Shown here: in pieces, positions 54,759 through 63,554 of the stretch | Layout: each line of letters opens with the position of its first letter | Numbering within the stretch: the stretch's first letter is position 1 | Assembly: GCF_000277645.1 (NCBI RefSeq) | Contig: NZ_AKGG01000014.1 | Location: forward strand, 1 to 64,000 | Direction of reading: 5' to 3' | From: Weissella koreensis KCTC 3621 | Lineage (GTDB): Bacteria > Bacillota > Bacilli > Lactobacillales > Lactobacillaceae | DNA: 64,000 nucleotides | Made by a program: the position numbers and the translations under genes | The notes under the pieces: model-generated | The model's database searches: none | What the model was told of the DNA's origin: nothing | Seen by the model: only the letters and a program-made list of their open reading frames with translations

Positions 54759-55271
54759 TTAATCAATAATATCGACTTGTAATGTTTTTAAAACTTCTAA
54801 TACATTCTCATGCTTTTGTGGAGTAGTTCCCGCTGTTGCGTGGGCACTTACCATTACTTTAATTTCTGGTGCTATATTTTTAATCAAAATAGCATTAGAT
54901 ATTACACAAATATCAGAATCTAAACCGATTAGTTCAACTTCTTCCACCTTTTCATTTAATAATAATTGAGCCAATTCAATTGAACCAAAGGTACTTTTTT
55001 CAATAATATATTTAAATCCTACTTGAGCTGCTGGATAAATTTCCCAACCGTGTGACTTATATTGGGTATGTATGACTGGCAAATACTTACCTTCTTGAGT
55101 AGATAAATAATTTTCACCATGCGTATCCATCGTAGCAATTCGTTCATCTTTTGAATATTCGGATAACTTTTTCAAAACTGCAGGAATAATTTGTTGAGCT
55201 TCAGGCGTTCCTAATGAACCATCAATAAAATCATTTTGAAAATCAATTAAAATCAGCATCTTTTTTGGCAT
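54759..55271 (-). CDS. Isochorismatase-family cysteine hydrolase
   Basis: 170 residues. Catalytic triad candidates: Asp in LILIDFQNDFIDG, Lys in YIIEKSTFGS, Cys in IGLDSDICVISNA. Flavodoxin-like fold of nicotinamidases and related amidases; MDTHGENYLSTQEGKYLP fits a nicotinamidase metal/substrate region loosely. Substrate uncertain: nicotinamidase-like hydrolysis is the leading option. Monocistronic. Confidence 0.8.
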   Translation of the reverse strand: MPKKMLILIDFQNDFIDGSLGTPEAQQIIPAVLKKLSEYSKDERIATMDTHGENYLSTQEGKYLPVIHTQYKSHGWEIYPAAQVGFKYIIEKSTFGSIELAQLLLNEKVEEVELIGLDSDICVISNAILIKNIAPEIKVMVSAHATAGTTPQKHENVLEVLKTLQVDIID

Positions 55272-55363
55272 AGCAAGCTCCTTAAGTGATTAATAGACAA
55301 GGTTACCATTAATTTAACTCATTTCATCTTAAATATCCACCCATTTAACTTATCTTACTTTAC

Positions 55364-55699
55364 TTAAGGTTTAATATAGCTGAATCCCGCCCTTTGTTGC
55401 AAAGACAGTTCAACCACCCCAGATGACACTGATTTAACTTGATCTTGAATTTCATTCAAAAAAATATTCCTTTGATTTAATGAATTTTCACAGATCATAA
55501 CTTGAACATCTAATTCAGTCAATTTTTTTAAAATTACAGATGAATCTTTTTTAGCCATTTCAACAGCATCTCCATTAATGACTAATTCAATAATCCCATT
55601 TTCATGATTAAACTTCATCCACTCAAATAAATGGTATATATTTGAATTTACCATTTCCCATTTACTATTTTCATCAATATGAAAAATTGTATTTAACAT
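55364..55699 (-). CDS. DsrE-family small protein
   Basis: 111 residues with the DsrE/F layout: TIFHIDENSKWEMVNSNIYHLF, IELVINGDAVEMA, DVQVMICENSLNQRNI and a C-terminal GVVELSLQQRAGFSYIKP. DsrE proteins take part in sulfur relay or redox sensing; a Cys at the usual position is present in MICENS. Function here unknown. Confidence 0.75.
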   Translation of the reverse strand: MLNTIFHIDENSKWEMVNSNIYHLFEWMKFNHENGIIELVINGDAVEMAKKDSSVILKKLTELDVQVMICENSLNQRNIFLNEIQDQVKSVSSGVVELSLQQRAGFSYIKP

Positions 55700-55729
55700 A
55701 CTCTTACCACCTTATCTATTTCTGTATAC

Positions 55730-55764
55730 AAAAAAATGCACTAACGATGAGTTAGTACATTTTA
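55730..55764 (-). terminator. Hairpin upstream of the DsrE-like gene
   Basis: AAAATGCACTAAC-GATGA-GTTAGTACATTTT with T-run on the minus strand. It lies just before the DsrE-like gene, so it may end a leftward transcript from the right or act as leader. Confidence 0.6.
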
Positions 55765-56152
55765 CATAGGTGAACTACTCTCACCTTGATTTATTAACAA
55801 ATGTATCTGAAGAGTTTCGAGCTCATATCTCACTAAATCAGAATCATAACATCTCTCTGTATGGAAATAAAGAATTAAATTGCATTACCATTTATGCTAC
55901 AAATACACATTCATAAATTTATTTAGGTTTTATCTAAAAGAATCATTTTATAGTTTATTAACTAGTGATTTCTCAAATTTACGAAATTTGTTAAGTGCTT
56001 ATCAGCACCAATAAACTAATATTAACATCTTTTATTACAAAAAGCAACACTTTATTTTACCAATCATATCATCAGCTTACACTAAATGTTTCATCTTAAT
56101 TTTAATATACACGACAATCCCATACACTTCTTTTTATCATTATATTTATGAT
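55765..56152. other. Gene-poor AT-rich stretch
   Basis: About 390 bases with only a weak GTG-started 48-codon frame (55770-55916) that lacks a ribosome site and homology I can recognise. No tRNA or clear promoter seen. Confidence 0.4.
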
Positions 56153-56356
56153 TTACAATATTGATAAAATGATTGTAATAACAGAAAGGATCGAGACCCA
56201 CATATAAGCTTGATTTCTCTCAGTCCTATAACGCCATACCCCCCACACAAACATTAATGAATATGAAAACACTATTAACCAACCAGTATTAATAAACATA
56301 TTTATAACAGTTGTTGTAATTACCAAAATCATTAAAATTAAATCTACTTTTCTCAT
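56153..56356 (-). CDS. 67-residue membrane protein, unknown
   Basis: Two or three hydrophobic segments (about 5-21, 24-40, 50-66) with RYRTERNQAYMW between. No strong ribosome site and no recognised family; isolated between AT-rich spacers near the prophage boundary. Plausible but weak. Confidence 0.4.
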   Translation of the reverse strand: MRKVDLILMILVITTTVINMFINTGWLIVFSYSLMFVWGVWRYRTERNQAYMWVSILSVITIILSIL

Positions 56357-56705
56357 TATTTATTACATATGATTATGAATAAAATAAACCTAATAAATAT
56401 GATCACAATTATTTATATCCTATCGATTAAAGATATTTAAAATTATTGAAATTCATACTTTAGGTCTTTTTATACACTTATTCATATATCCTTTCCATTA
56501 TATAGACATTATCCCATAAATATTTTTGGTTTATAAACTTCATTAAGAATATAACAGCTATTTTATTTCAATACTACCAAATGTTTTTTAAACGATGCCT
56601 AAATGGTGTCCAAGTTTAAAATAACCATGAAAAAGTGCCCAAAAGGTGCCCAAAATTCAATTCCCATCACAAACGATCATATTCCATAACGACCTTTTTA
56701 AACAA
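56357..56705. other. Prophage boundary region with tandem repeats (putative attR)
   Basis: No gene seen. GTGCCC at 56635 and 56646 (11-base period, within AAAAGTGCCCAAAAGGTGCC) and a related GTGTCC at 56606 form tandem repeats like integrase arm sites. They lie between chromosomal genes and the lysis end of the right prophage, where attR is expected. The core sequence cannot be identified without the other end. Confidence 0.4.
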
Positions 56706-56752
56706 AGAAAAACCCTGATATACCAACGTATTTGTTGAGACACCAGGGTTAT
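56706..56752 (-). terminator. Outer hairpin at prophage end
   Basis: AACCCTG / CAGGGTT stem with inner partial pairing and TTTTT on the minus strand; backs up the endolysin terminator. Confidence 0.6.
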
Positions 56753-56897
56753 CATAGGCTTAATTAGTTCTTAAGACCATATTTCTTATTAGATTAAGTG
56801 AACGGCTACAGAAAGCTATTTATGATAAATAAAATGCGTTTTTCGTGTATCGTACAGTCTTATCATGATGATATTACTGTTCGCTACTATCGCAAAC

Positions 56898-56935
56898 AAA
56901 AAAGGCCTACCGACAATTAAGTCAGTAGGCTTTTA
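56898..56935 (-). terminator. Terminator of the phage lysis genes
   Basis: AAAAGCCTACTGAC..GTCGGTAGGCC stem on the minus strand with six T, 8 bases after the endolysin stop. Confidence 0.85.
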
Positions 56936-56942
56936 ATTTATT

Positions 56943-57839
56943 TTAATGATTCATCAATGCATCTGCATTAAACCATGTACCGTCATAAGTACTTCCCCAA
57001 GAAATATAAACTCCATTTGTAGGTTCATCATACTTATCAATAGTTCCATTATTATATCCATTGTCAAAAGCAATCATTGCCCCTGGTTCAACATCATTGT
57101 TATCTCCACCATCAGTTCGATGTACTAACGCAAGTGGAATCCCATGATCGAGCCAATTTGCATCTTTACCCCCTGCCATCTCAAAACTGATAGCTTGCCA
57201 CATTCCATAAATATTTTCAACTTTATCTACCTTAAATGGTTTATACAATGTAAACTGGCTATCTTCTTTGAACTTTCGCATAGCTTCTGATTCTTCCACT
57301 GGTGTATCATTGCTTGCACCACCGTTTCCGCCAGCAGCTTCACGAGCATATTGGATTAACTTATCAATATCTAATCCACCGGGACATTGTGTGGCTGTAA
57401 TCTCACCATGTAGTTTGATAGCACTTCGATCAATCGGCAATCCATAACGAGCACAAATATCTGCTAGTAATTTACCGCCAGATCGTAACGTCTCATCTCC
57501 GACTTCCCAATTCGGTGCACCAGTCGAGTTTAAAAACTCCAGTCCAATTGAACGATTGTTAATGTCACTAATCTTAGGAACATCTGTCCCACCAGTTCCA
57601 CCGGCATGATAAGCTATGAAGTTTTCGCCCAATGTTCCAATAATTTCGCCATTTGCTATTTCGTAGTGCGCCGAAGTGAATGCTCCAGAGCCAACTACCC
57701 ACGTTCCAATAGCTCCTTCTTTGCTGGTAGTAGCATTATGATGGATTACCACGAAGTCGATTGCTCGTGTTCGTAATCCACCATTATATACTGGTCGAGG
57801 GTCTAAACTAGTTGCTAAATTTGAAAATACTTCTGTCAT
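56943..57839 (-). CDS. Phage endolysin (N-acetylmuramoyl-L-alanine amidase)
   Basis: 298 residues. Amidase_2/PGRP catalytic domain (about 20-170): FVVIHHNATTS (zinc His), SAHYEIANGEI, IAYHAGGTGG, and KLHGEITATQCPGG (zinc His/Cys). A linker (about 170-190) leads to a C-terminal domain (about 200-298) of beta type, EPGAMIAFDNGYNNGTIDKYD..TWFNADAL, presumably wall-binding. Releases phage at lysis with the holin upstream. Different C-terminal domain from the lysin remnant at 40004. Confidence 0.9.
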   Translation of the reverse strand: MTEVFSNLATSLDPRPVYNGGLRTRAIDFVVIHHNATTSKEGAIGTWVVGSGAFTSAHYEIANGEIIGTLGENFIAYHAGGTGGTDVPKISDINNRSIGLEFLNSTGAPNWEVGDETLRSGGKLLADICARYGLPIDRSAIKLHGEITATQCPGGLDIDKLIQYAREAAGGNGGASNDTPVEESEAMRKFKEDSQFTLYKPFKVDKVENIYGMWQAISFEMAGGKDANWLDHGIPLALVHRTDGGDNNDVEPGAMIAFDNGYNNGTIDKYDEPTNGVYISWGSTYDGTWFNADALMNH

Positions 57840-57851
57840 TATTGTTTCCTC

Positions 57852-58361
57852 CTATTTAAATTTGTCGTCATCATTTCGACTACCATACGTTTGAGATACA
57901 TTAATCTTTTGATCTTTTTTTGCTGAATTAGGTTCAGTTTCGATTTTGCCTAATTTAACGTGATACTCATCTTCAATAAATTTTTCTAGCCAATCTGGTG
58001 GATTATATCCAGCTAATTTTGCGTTGGCCAAGATTGATTTTACCCAATACCAAGCAATTAAAATGAAGACTAGGAAAGCAATTAGATCGAAAATAGCCGG
58101 GTTAAAATTAATCGCCAATCCAGCAATATGATCTGGCGCCAAAGATAATGGAATTTCCACAATCCAAATTAATACTGGCATCAGTGCCAATGGAATTGAT
58201 TTAATTAATCCACCTAATCCGCCTCCACTTGTAATTGCTACACCTCGACGTCTTCGCCAAGTATTCGCAAATACTGTGTCAATCATCATAAATAAAAACA
58301 GGACCGTAGATTCCGTGGCCCCGTTTAAATTCATATACATTATTTTTAAAAATTGTTCCAT
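57852..58361 (-). CDS. Phage holin
   Basis: 169 residues. N-terminal helix, TVLFLFMMIDTVFANTWRRRRGV, then hydrophobic segments (about 52-72, 85-108) and a long charged tail. Matches the holin family with TM pair plus basic loop between tail-fibre and endolysin genes; end 12 bases before the endolysin start. Makes membrane pores for lysin release. Confidence 0.85.
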   Translation of the reverse strand: MEQFLKIMYMNLNGATESTVLFLFMMIDTVFANTWRRRRGVAITSGGGLGGLIKSIPLALMPVLIWIVEIPLSLAPDHIAGLAINFNPAIFDLIAFLVFILIAWYWVKSILANAKLAGYNPPDWLEKFIEDEYHVKLGKIETEPNSAKKDQKINVSQTYGSRNDDDKFK

Positions 58362-58376
58362 TCTACTTCCCTTTGA

Positions 58377-61163
58377 CTAATGTGTAGGATAAAAGCCACT
58401 CGTATCAACTCCCGCTGATATAGTGTAGTCCTTATCATCATTTTCTCTCAACGATAGCTGCTTATAATAAATATCTCTTGAATCTTTCTTTAATAAAAAG
58501 AATCCATGAAATCCCGATCTAAGTGTGACGCCCCCAATACCAGCCCATGAAGTCCATGGGATTCTAATATCATAAGGCGGAAGCGGTACTCCTGCTGGAA
58601 TTTGAACTCCAGCTTTTTCACCACCATTACTTGGCGCCATGTGCAACGTTCCAGCAACTGTTACTCCAACCCCAGTATCAGTTACATGGAATTGAAGTGC
58701 ATTAGTAGCTCCGAAAAAGTTTACAGAATACTCTTTCATAGAGAGTGCAGCATTTTTATGGACGGCATTTGGATCAGTGATAGAAATATCACTTGTTCCA
58801 TTAAATGCAACCCCGTTAATTTTACGAGCTGTGGTTAATTTATCAGCACTTACTGCCTTAGTAGCAGTTGCAGCGTTACCAGTAGTACTTTGATTACCAG
58901 CGACATTCACACCAGGTAAGTTAATGTTAGCTGTTCCGTTGAATGAAACACCACCGATTGTTCTAGCTGTAGCAAGTTTTGTGGCACTAGATGCATTACC
59001 ATCTAAGTTACCTAGCATATTTCCGTTAGAACTAATACGACTAACCCACTTCCCTGAATACCATTGTTGAAGATTACCTGAAGAATCAAACTGCCATGTT
59101 GCTCCAGTTGTACCTCCTGCATTATATCCAGAATGAATGATAACAGAGCCGTCGGAAGCTAGTAATAGTTGCTCGTTGCTAGGCCCCACATCTTTCAACG
59201 CAGCAGGTCTCGCTCCTCCTGCGTTCAAAAGATTCATGTAAGTTAGAACAGACTCACCTCCCCCAACCATTGTAGTTCCACCAGCACCTAATCCAAGCAT
59301 ATGTCCAAAGGAATCATACATTACCTGCAAAACAGGACTACCACTTTTTGTAGGATGCGTCGCATACATCAGAGTATTCATCTTGTCAGCTTCAAGAGCG
59401 TCAAAATAGATGGCCTGATGATTGATCATATGAAGATTATTTTCGAAACTCTTAACCCCTTTTATGGTCTCGTTACCATTTTTATGCACAGTATTTGTAT
59501 CATCCCCAATCGACGTCCAAGACGACAATATTCCATTGTTAACTGTTGCTAAACTATGTTTTCCTAACTGATAGTCGTGAGCAACTAGAACCCCATTCTG
59601 TGCATTATATCCAGGAATGACTTCCAGAACCCAATAATTTCCAAATCCTGTAGGCTTGTTAGCTATTGCCATATTAGAGGCGGACCAACGACCTGACCAT
59701 TTTGGAATGTCTGTAAGGATAGATTTTATATCAGAGAAGTTACCTGACATAGCCCTAGGAAAATCAAAAAGAACCTTGACCCAACGGCTCCAAGTCCCAC
59801 CCGTATTATATCGAGTATAAGTATCTGAACTGTTGTAGACGCTTAAAGTTTGTTTAGTACCATAACCTGATTTAGTAGGCGTTCCATCATCATCAGCACC
59901 GTTTCTCTCTACTACCATAGAAAAAGCATACTTAGTTGGGCTATTCTTAAAAGTTGCCACAGTTGCATTTTGAGATGCATGATAAAATCCTAGCTTCACT
60001 ATAGTATTCAAATCTGAATTAGAACTAATTGAACGTCCTAAAGGATCAGCCAAACCATCACTCCGTCCAGTACCACCGTTAGCAATAGGTAATACACCAG
60101 TAACTCCAGGGGTAACATTTGCTGTTCCGTCAAATATTGCTGTATTGGTTGAAGATAAATCAGTTCGAATATATCGCCCAGGATTTAATTTACTAGCACT
60201 CGGCGCATTACCAGTTGTATTACCAGTTCCACCATTAAAAGGTGTCAGTACACCAAATACACCAGGGTATGCATCTTCAGTGCCATCAAAATTTATTGGA
60301 TTATTAGAGGCTAAATCAACCTGAACTTTACGACCTTGACTTAATTTATCAGCACTAGAAGCACTAGGTGTCTTACCATTATTTGTACCCGTTCCACCGT
60401 TAGACACAGGCAATATACCGGACACTCCAGGAGTTATATCAACTGTTCCATCAAATTTAGCTGCACTAGTTGAAGCTAGATTAGTTGTAATATTACGTCC
60501 GGTCAACAACTTAATTGCTGCTCCAGCTGTACCTGAAATATTTCCAAGAATCTTTTGAATGAACGTCTTAGGGCCATCAATAGATTGTTCTCCAGTAATT
60601 TTAACATTATTTTTATCAGCTTCTTCTAAAGCGGTTATTTTACCATCTTGACCAACATCTCGTTCATCTTGATGTTTTTTATAATCATCAAATTCTTCAT
60701 GTAAAACTTCAACATTTGGATCAATTGTTGTATTAACAATAGCGGTATTGCTAATTACTATCTTAACCTTGAACGTATATTCAACACGCTCATCTGGTTT
60801 TTCTTCGGACATGTACCATGGATTTACAGCGGTTGTTGCAGCTGCCAAATATTCTGATCCATTGTACTCTGCGATTAAGTATAACGTATTCATTTGGTAA
60901 GCATCTTTTAGTCCGCTATTAGTAAAGTTAGCAGCAACAGTTATGGTATTTTGGTCAATTTTAATCATCCCTACCAGTGCACTTTGATTAACCTTGATTG
61001 TTCCAATTGCGCTGTTTGTTAAAGTTTGCAAATCTGATTGCTTATAAACATCAGATGACGCAATAATCCGTTTAAAAATAATTTGATTCTTTGCATTTGT
61101 CGCCGCCTGTTGGGCGTTCATTTGCATTTGAGTGATGTACCATTTGTTATAACTTTCAGCCAT
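58377..61163 (-). CDS. Phage tail fibre / receptor-binding protein
   Basis: 928 residues from ATG 61163 (GGGGGA before it), overlapping the upstream gene by 8 bases. N-terminal baseplate-attaching region (AESYNKWYITQMQMNAQQAATN), coiled coil near 185-210, then repeated fibre units: VLPVSNGGTGTNNG, VLTPFNGGTG, VLPIANGGTG and later GNASSATKLATARTIGGVSFNG, GNAATATKAVSADKLTTARKING. Such repeats build trimeric beta-structured shafts. The C-terminus likely binds the host surface. Confidence 0.88.
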   Translation of the reverse strand: MAESYNKWYITQMQMNAQQAATNAKNQIIFKRIIASSDVYKQSDLQTLTNSAIGTIKVNQSALVGMIKIDQNTITVAANFTNSGLKDAYQMNTLYLIAEYNGSEYLAAATTAVNPWYMSEEKPDERVEYTFKVKIVISNTAIVNTTIDPNVEVLHEEFDDYKKHQDERDVGQDGKITALEEADKNNVKITGEQSIDGPKTFIQKILGNISGTAGAAIKLLTGRNITTNLASTSAAKFDGTVDITPGVSGILPVSNGGTGTNNGKTPSASSADKLSQGRKVQVDLASNNPINFDGTEDAYPGVFGVLTPFNGGTGNTTGNAPSASKLNPGRYIRTDLSSTNTAIFDGTANVTPGVTGVLPIANGGTGRSDGLADPLGRSISSNSDLNTIVKLGFYHASQNATVATFKNSPTKYAFSMVVERNGADDDGTPTKSGYGTKQTLSVYNSSDTYTRYNTGGTWSRWVKVLFDFPRAMSGNFSDIKSILTDIPKWSGRWSASNMAIANKPTGFGNYWVLEVIPGYNAQNGVLVAHDYQLGKHSLATVNNGILSSWTSIGDDTNTVHKNGNETIKGVKSFENNLHMINHQAIYFDALEADKMNTLMYATHPTKSGSPVLQVMYDSFGHMLGLGAGGTTMVGGGESVLTYMNLLNAGGARPAALKDVGPSNEQLLLASDGSVIIHSGYNAGGTTGATWQFDSSGNLQQWYSGKWVSRISSNGNMLGNLDGNASSATKLATARTIGGVSFNGTANINLPGVNVAGNQSTTGNAATATKAVSADKLTTARKINGVAFNGTSDISITDPNAVHKNAALSMKEYSVNFFGATNALQFHVTDTGVGVTVAGTLHMAPSNGGEKAGVQIPAGVPLPPYDIRIPWTSWAGIGGVTLRSGFHGFFLLKKDSRDIYYKQLSLRENDDKDYTISAGVDTSGFYPTH

Positions 61164-61698
61164 TGGTTTCCCCCTTATTCGTATTAATTCGGCTATACAT
61201 TCCAGCCACACCAGTATAAATAGTTGTATTTTCTGAACTTTCTCCACTATTAATTGCAGTAAACGAAAGATTTGCAGGAAGCAAAGCCCTTAATAATGAA
61301 GTTAATCTTTTTGATGCTCCCATATCTGTCGAATAAAAATCGACATTAACTTTAAAATTAGGCCCATCTACAGTTAGATTTGCATTTATATTAAGTGACG
61401 TTAAAAGCTTTCTTAAGTATCGAATAGTAATTCTATTTGCAGGTAAAATTAAAGCCAAGACATTGTATCGCCTTGACTCCAAATCCATACTATTATCGCT
61501 TTTAATTCCAACAAGTGTTTCCCATACTCCGATCCCTTTTTCATCTGCCGTCATGACAAATTGATTAGCTGCTTGCTCCTCCATAACTACTTCAAGTTCA
61601 TCAAGTATTGGTTGTTCAACCGATAAAATAGTATTCATTTCCAAAACTTCATCATAATATGTTGGCATTAAATCAATTAGCCTTATCAATCTAGGCAT
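61156..61698 (-). CDS. Baseplate protein, XkdU/YmfQ (DUF2313) family
   Basis: 180 residues. RLIDLMPTYYDEVLEMNTILSVEQPILDEL and WETLVGI..LESRRYNVLALI are typical of DUF2313. It follows the gp47-like gene with an 8-base overlap as in PBSX (XkdT-XkdU). Wedge component of a contractile-tail baseplate. Confidence 0.85.
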   Translation of the reverse strand: MPRLIRLIDLMPTYYDEVLEMNTILSVEQPILDELEVVMEEQAANQFVMTADEKGIGVWETLVGIKSDNSMDLESRRYNVLALILPANRITIRYLRKLLTSLNINANLTVDGPNFKVNVDFYSTDMGASKRLTSLLRALLPANLSFTAINSGESSENTTIYTGVAGMYSRINTNKGETNG

Positions 61699-62848
61699 GT
61701 ACAGTCACCTCACCAGTAATTGGAACTTCCTGCTTTTTAGCATCCATTTTAATAATCTCATCAACTTCCTTACCATTAATTAATACCTTTTGAACGTTGA
61801 TAATTGAAGTTGTATTTTTTAAAATGGCAGCTGTTATTTGTGATCGATAAATTATCATTGTATAAATTCTAGTATCTGTTGCATTAGCCCAATTTAACTT
61901 AACTTCATTTTCTATATAATCCTTAACAGCTCCTTTAACCTCATTTGCCACATCTTCAGGATCAATCCCCGTCGCTGTTTCAATTGTAAGATCCACGGCT
62001 ACTGCATGAATTTCAGGTGCAACAACAGTTACAGTATGGCCAATTGGGGCAATTCCATATCCATCGCCACTTAATTCTATCGGATCAAGTATCTCTTGTT
62101 CTTCTTTGACTAGAGTATCACTGGCAGGTTTTAAATCATTATCAAGGATCACCACTTTAACTGTCCCGCCACCATTCCAAGTTGGATAGATTTGAACAGC
62201 ACCAATATCATCATTTTCACCAACAAATTTTAAATAATCCGCAACGTTTCCTCCGTATTCGGCAACGCTTGAATAATCCAAAATACGTGCTCGATAATCA
62301 TCATCATTCTCCGCCTCTCGTGCTGGGACAGTAATTTCGATAATTTCAGCATAGCCTAATCCATTCATATTAGTTATTGGTAGAATTTGTCCAAGATAAT
62401 AATTACCATTACCTCCAGCAGCTTCGGCTTCTAATTCAGCCTGACCATCAACAATATTTTCGCTAACTTGATAATAAATTAGTTCTGTTTGATCATTTGT
62501 AATTGACGAGAATCGAGTTCCAACTTCAGGATTATAAGGATTACCTTCCATGTCCTTAAACGATGCTTTGACCCTAGCTTTTGTAGCTATATTGCGAACA
62601 ATTCCCCTCTCAGCGCCACGCCAATCTAATGCATCCCCAATTGCCGTTTGAGTGTAAGTATCTAGTAAAACATTCACCATATTGATGTTTTGTTCAGCAA
62701 GTGCCCAAGATACAGGAGCCAAAGCGTCATAAATAACAGACCCTTCACGAACGTCCATATTTACAGGAACACGTTCTAACATAATATCCATAAAATATTG
62801 AAAATTATGTTTTTGCAATTCACTTAATAAATCATTAGGCGTTGTCAT
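61691..62848 (-). CDS. Baseplate J/gp47-like protein (XkdT)
   Basis: 385 residues, Baseplate_J family: VREGSVIYDALAPVSWALAEQNINM, AEAAGGNGNYYLGQIL, ENDDDYRARILD and a C-terminal gp47-type tail. Central wedge protein that links tail tube to fibres. Start overlaps the DUF2634 stop by 4 bases. Confidence 0.92.
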   Translation of the reverse strand: MTTPNDLLSELQKHNFQYFMDIMLERVPVNMDVREGSVIYDALAPVSWALAEQNINMVNVLLDTYTQTAIGDALDWRGAERGIVRNIATKARVKASFKDMEGNPYNPEVGTRFSSITNDQTELIYYQVSENIVDGQAELEAEAAGGNGNYYLGQILPITNMNGLGYAEIIEITVPAREAENDDDYRARILDYSSVAEYGGNVADYLKFVGENDDIGAVQIYPTWNGGGTVKVVILDNDLKPASDTLVKEEQEILDPIELSGDGYGIAPIGHTVTVVAPEIHAVAVDLTIETATGIDPEDVANEVKGAVKDYIENEVKLNWANATDTRIYTMIIYRSQITAAILKNTTSIINVQKVLINGKEVDEIIKMDAKKQEVPITGEVTVHA

Positions 62849-63216
62849 TTACTAACCTCCGTTTCTTTTTTAAATTCACCAAAAATAGTAGTAATAGTCA
62901 GTTTAACTAACAAATCTGTATTACTTGTTTGTTCAATAGAATTGACAGAAATATCAATAATTCTGTCATCAACAGAAAGTGATTCAGTAATCATACGTTC
63001 CACTTCGCTTTTAGCATAATCAATTGGTTGACCAATTAATTGAAATACGTCAGTTCCGTATTGTTGACTAAGCCATGGCACTTCAAATCTCGGTGTTCTC
63101 AATACTTTATCGATCGCTTGGTTCATCGCCTCAGCTCCATCAGCAATCATGACAATTCGACCGTTAGAAACTCGATAAGTTCTTGAAGGTAATGGCGTTG
63201 TATCTAACTCAGACAT
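62845..63216 (-). CDS. Baseplate protein, XkdS (DUF2634) family
   Basis: 123 residues, gp25/W-like lysozyme fold class: MNQAIDKVLRTPRFEVPWLSQQYGTDVF and ESLSVDDRIIDISV. Start overlaps the upstream stop by one base. Between XkdR- and XkdT-like genes as in PBSX. Confidence 0.88.
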   Translation of the reverse strand: MSELDTTPLPSRTYRVSNGRIVMIADGAEAMNQAIDKVLRTPRFEVPWLSQQYGTDVFQLIGQPIDYAKSEVERMITESLSVDDRIIDISVNSIEQTSNTDLLVKLTITTIFGEFKKETEVSK

Positions 63217-63554
63217 TAAACTACCTCCATAATCACAAATCGTTGTCCACTAGAAACTCTAAGCATTCTCACTTTATCGCCACTTGTCATACCATTCCAA
63301 ATTTTAACTGTCCCTTCAGCAAATTTATTATCTTCATCCTTAATTGGAATCTTAACGTTCACAGATAATGGTTTAGCCAACATGCTCACTTCTAAAAATT
63401 CAGCAGTTAATGTCATTCTAGAATCAACTAATATCTTTAACGGTGAGGTACTGATTACTTGGCCAAAAACTTCATCAGTATAATCAGTCTCTTTTCCACC
63501 TTTACTATTTAACTTTGACAACAAATAATTACCAGCATTATTTTTTTGGGTCAT
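63216..63554 (-). CDS. XkdR-like (DUF2577) phage protein
   Basis: 112 residues: QVISTSPLKILVDSRMTLTAEFLEV and a C-terminal GDKVRMLRVSSGQRFVIMEVV strand typical of DUF2577 baseplate hub accessory proteins. Four-base overlaps or abutments with both neighbours show tight coupling. Confidence 0.85.
   Translation of the reverse strand: MTQKNNAGNYLLSKLNSKGGKETDYTDEVFGQVISTSPLKILVDSRMTLTAEFLEVSMLAKPLSVNVKIPIKDEDNKFAEGTVKIWNGMTSGDKVRMLRVSSGQRFVIMEVV

Noticed and set aside
55770..55916. GTG-started 48-codon frame on the plus strand
   Set aside because: No ribosome site, no recognisable homology and located in AT-rich intergenic DNA; chance frame is likely.
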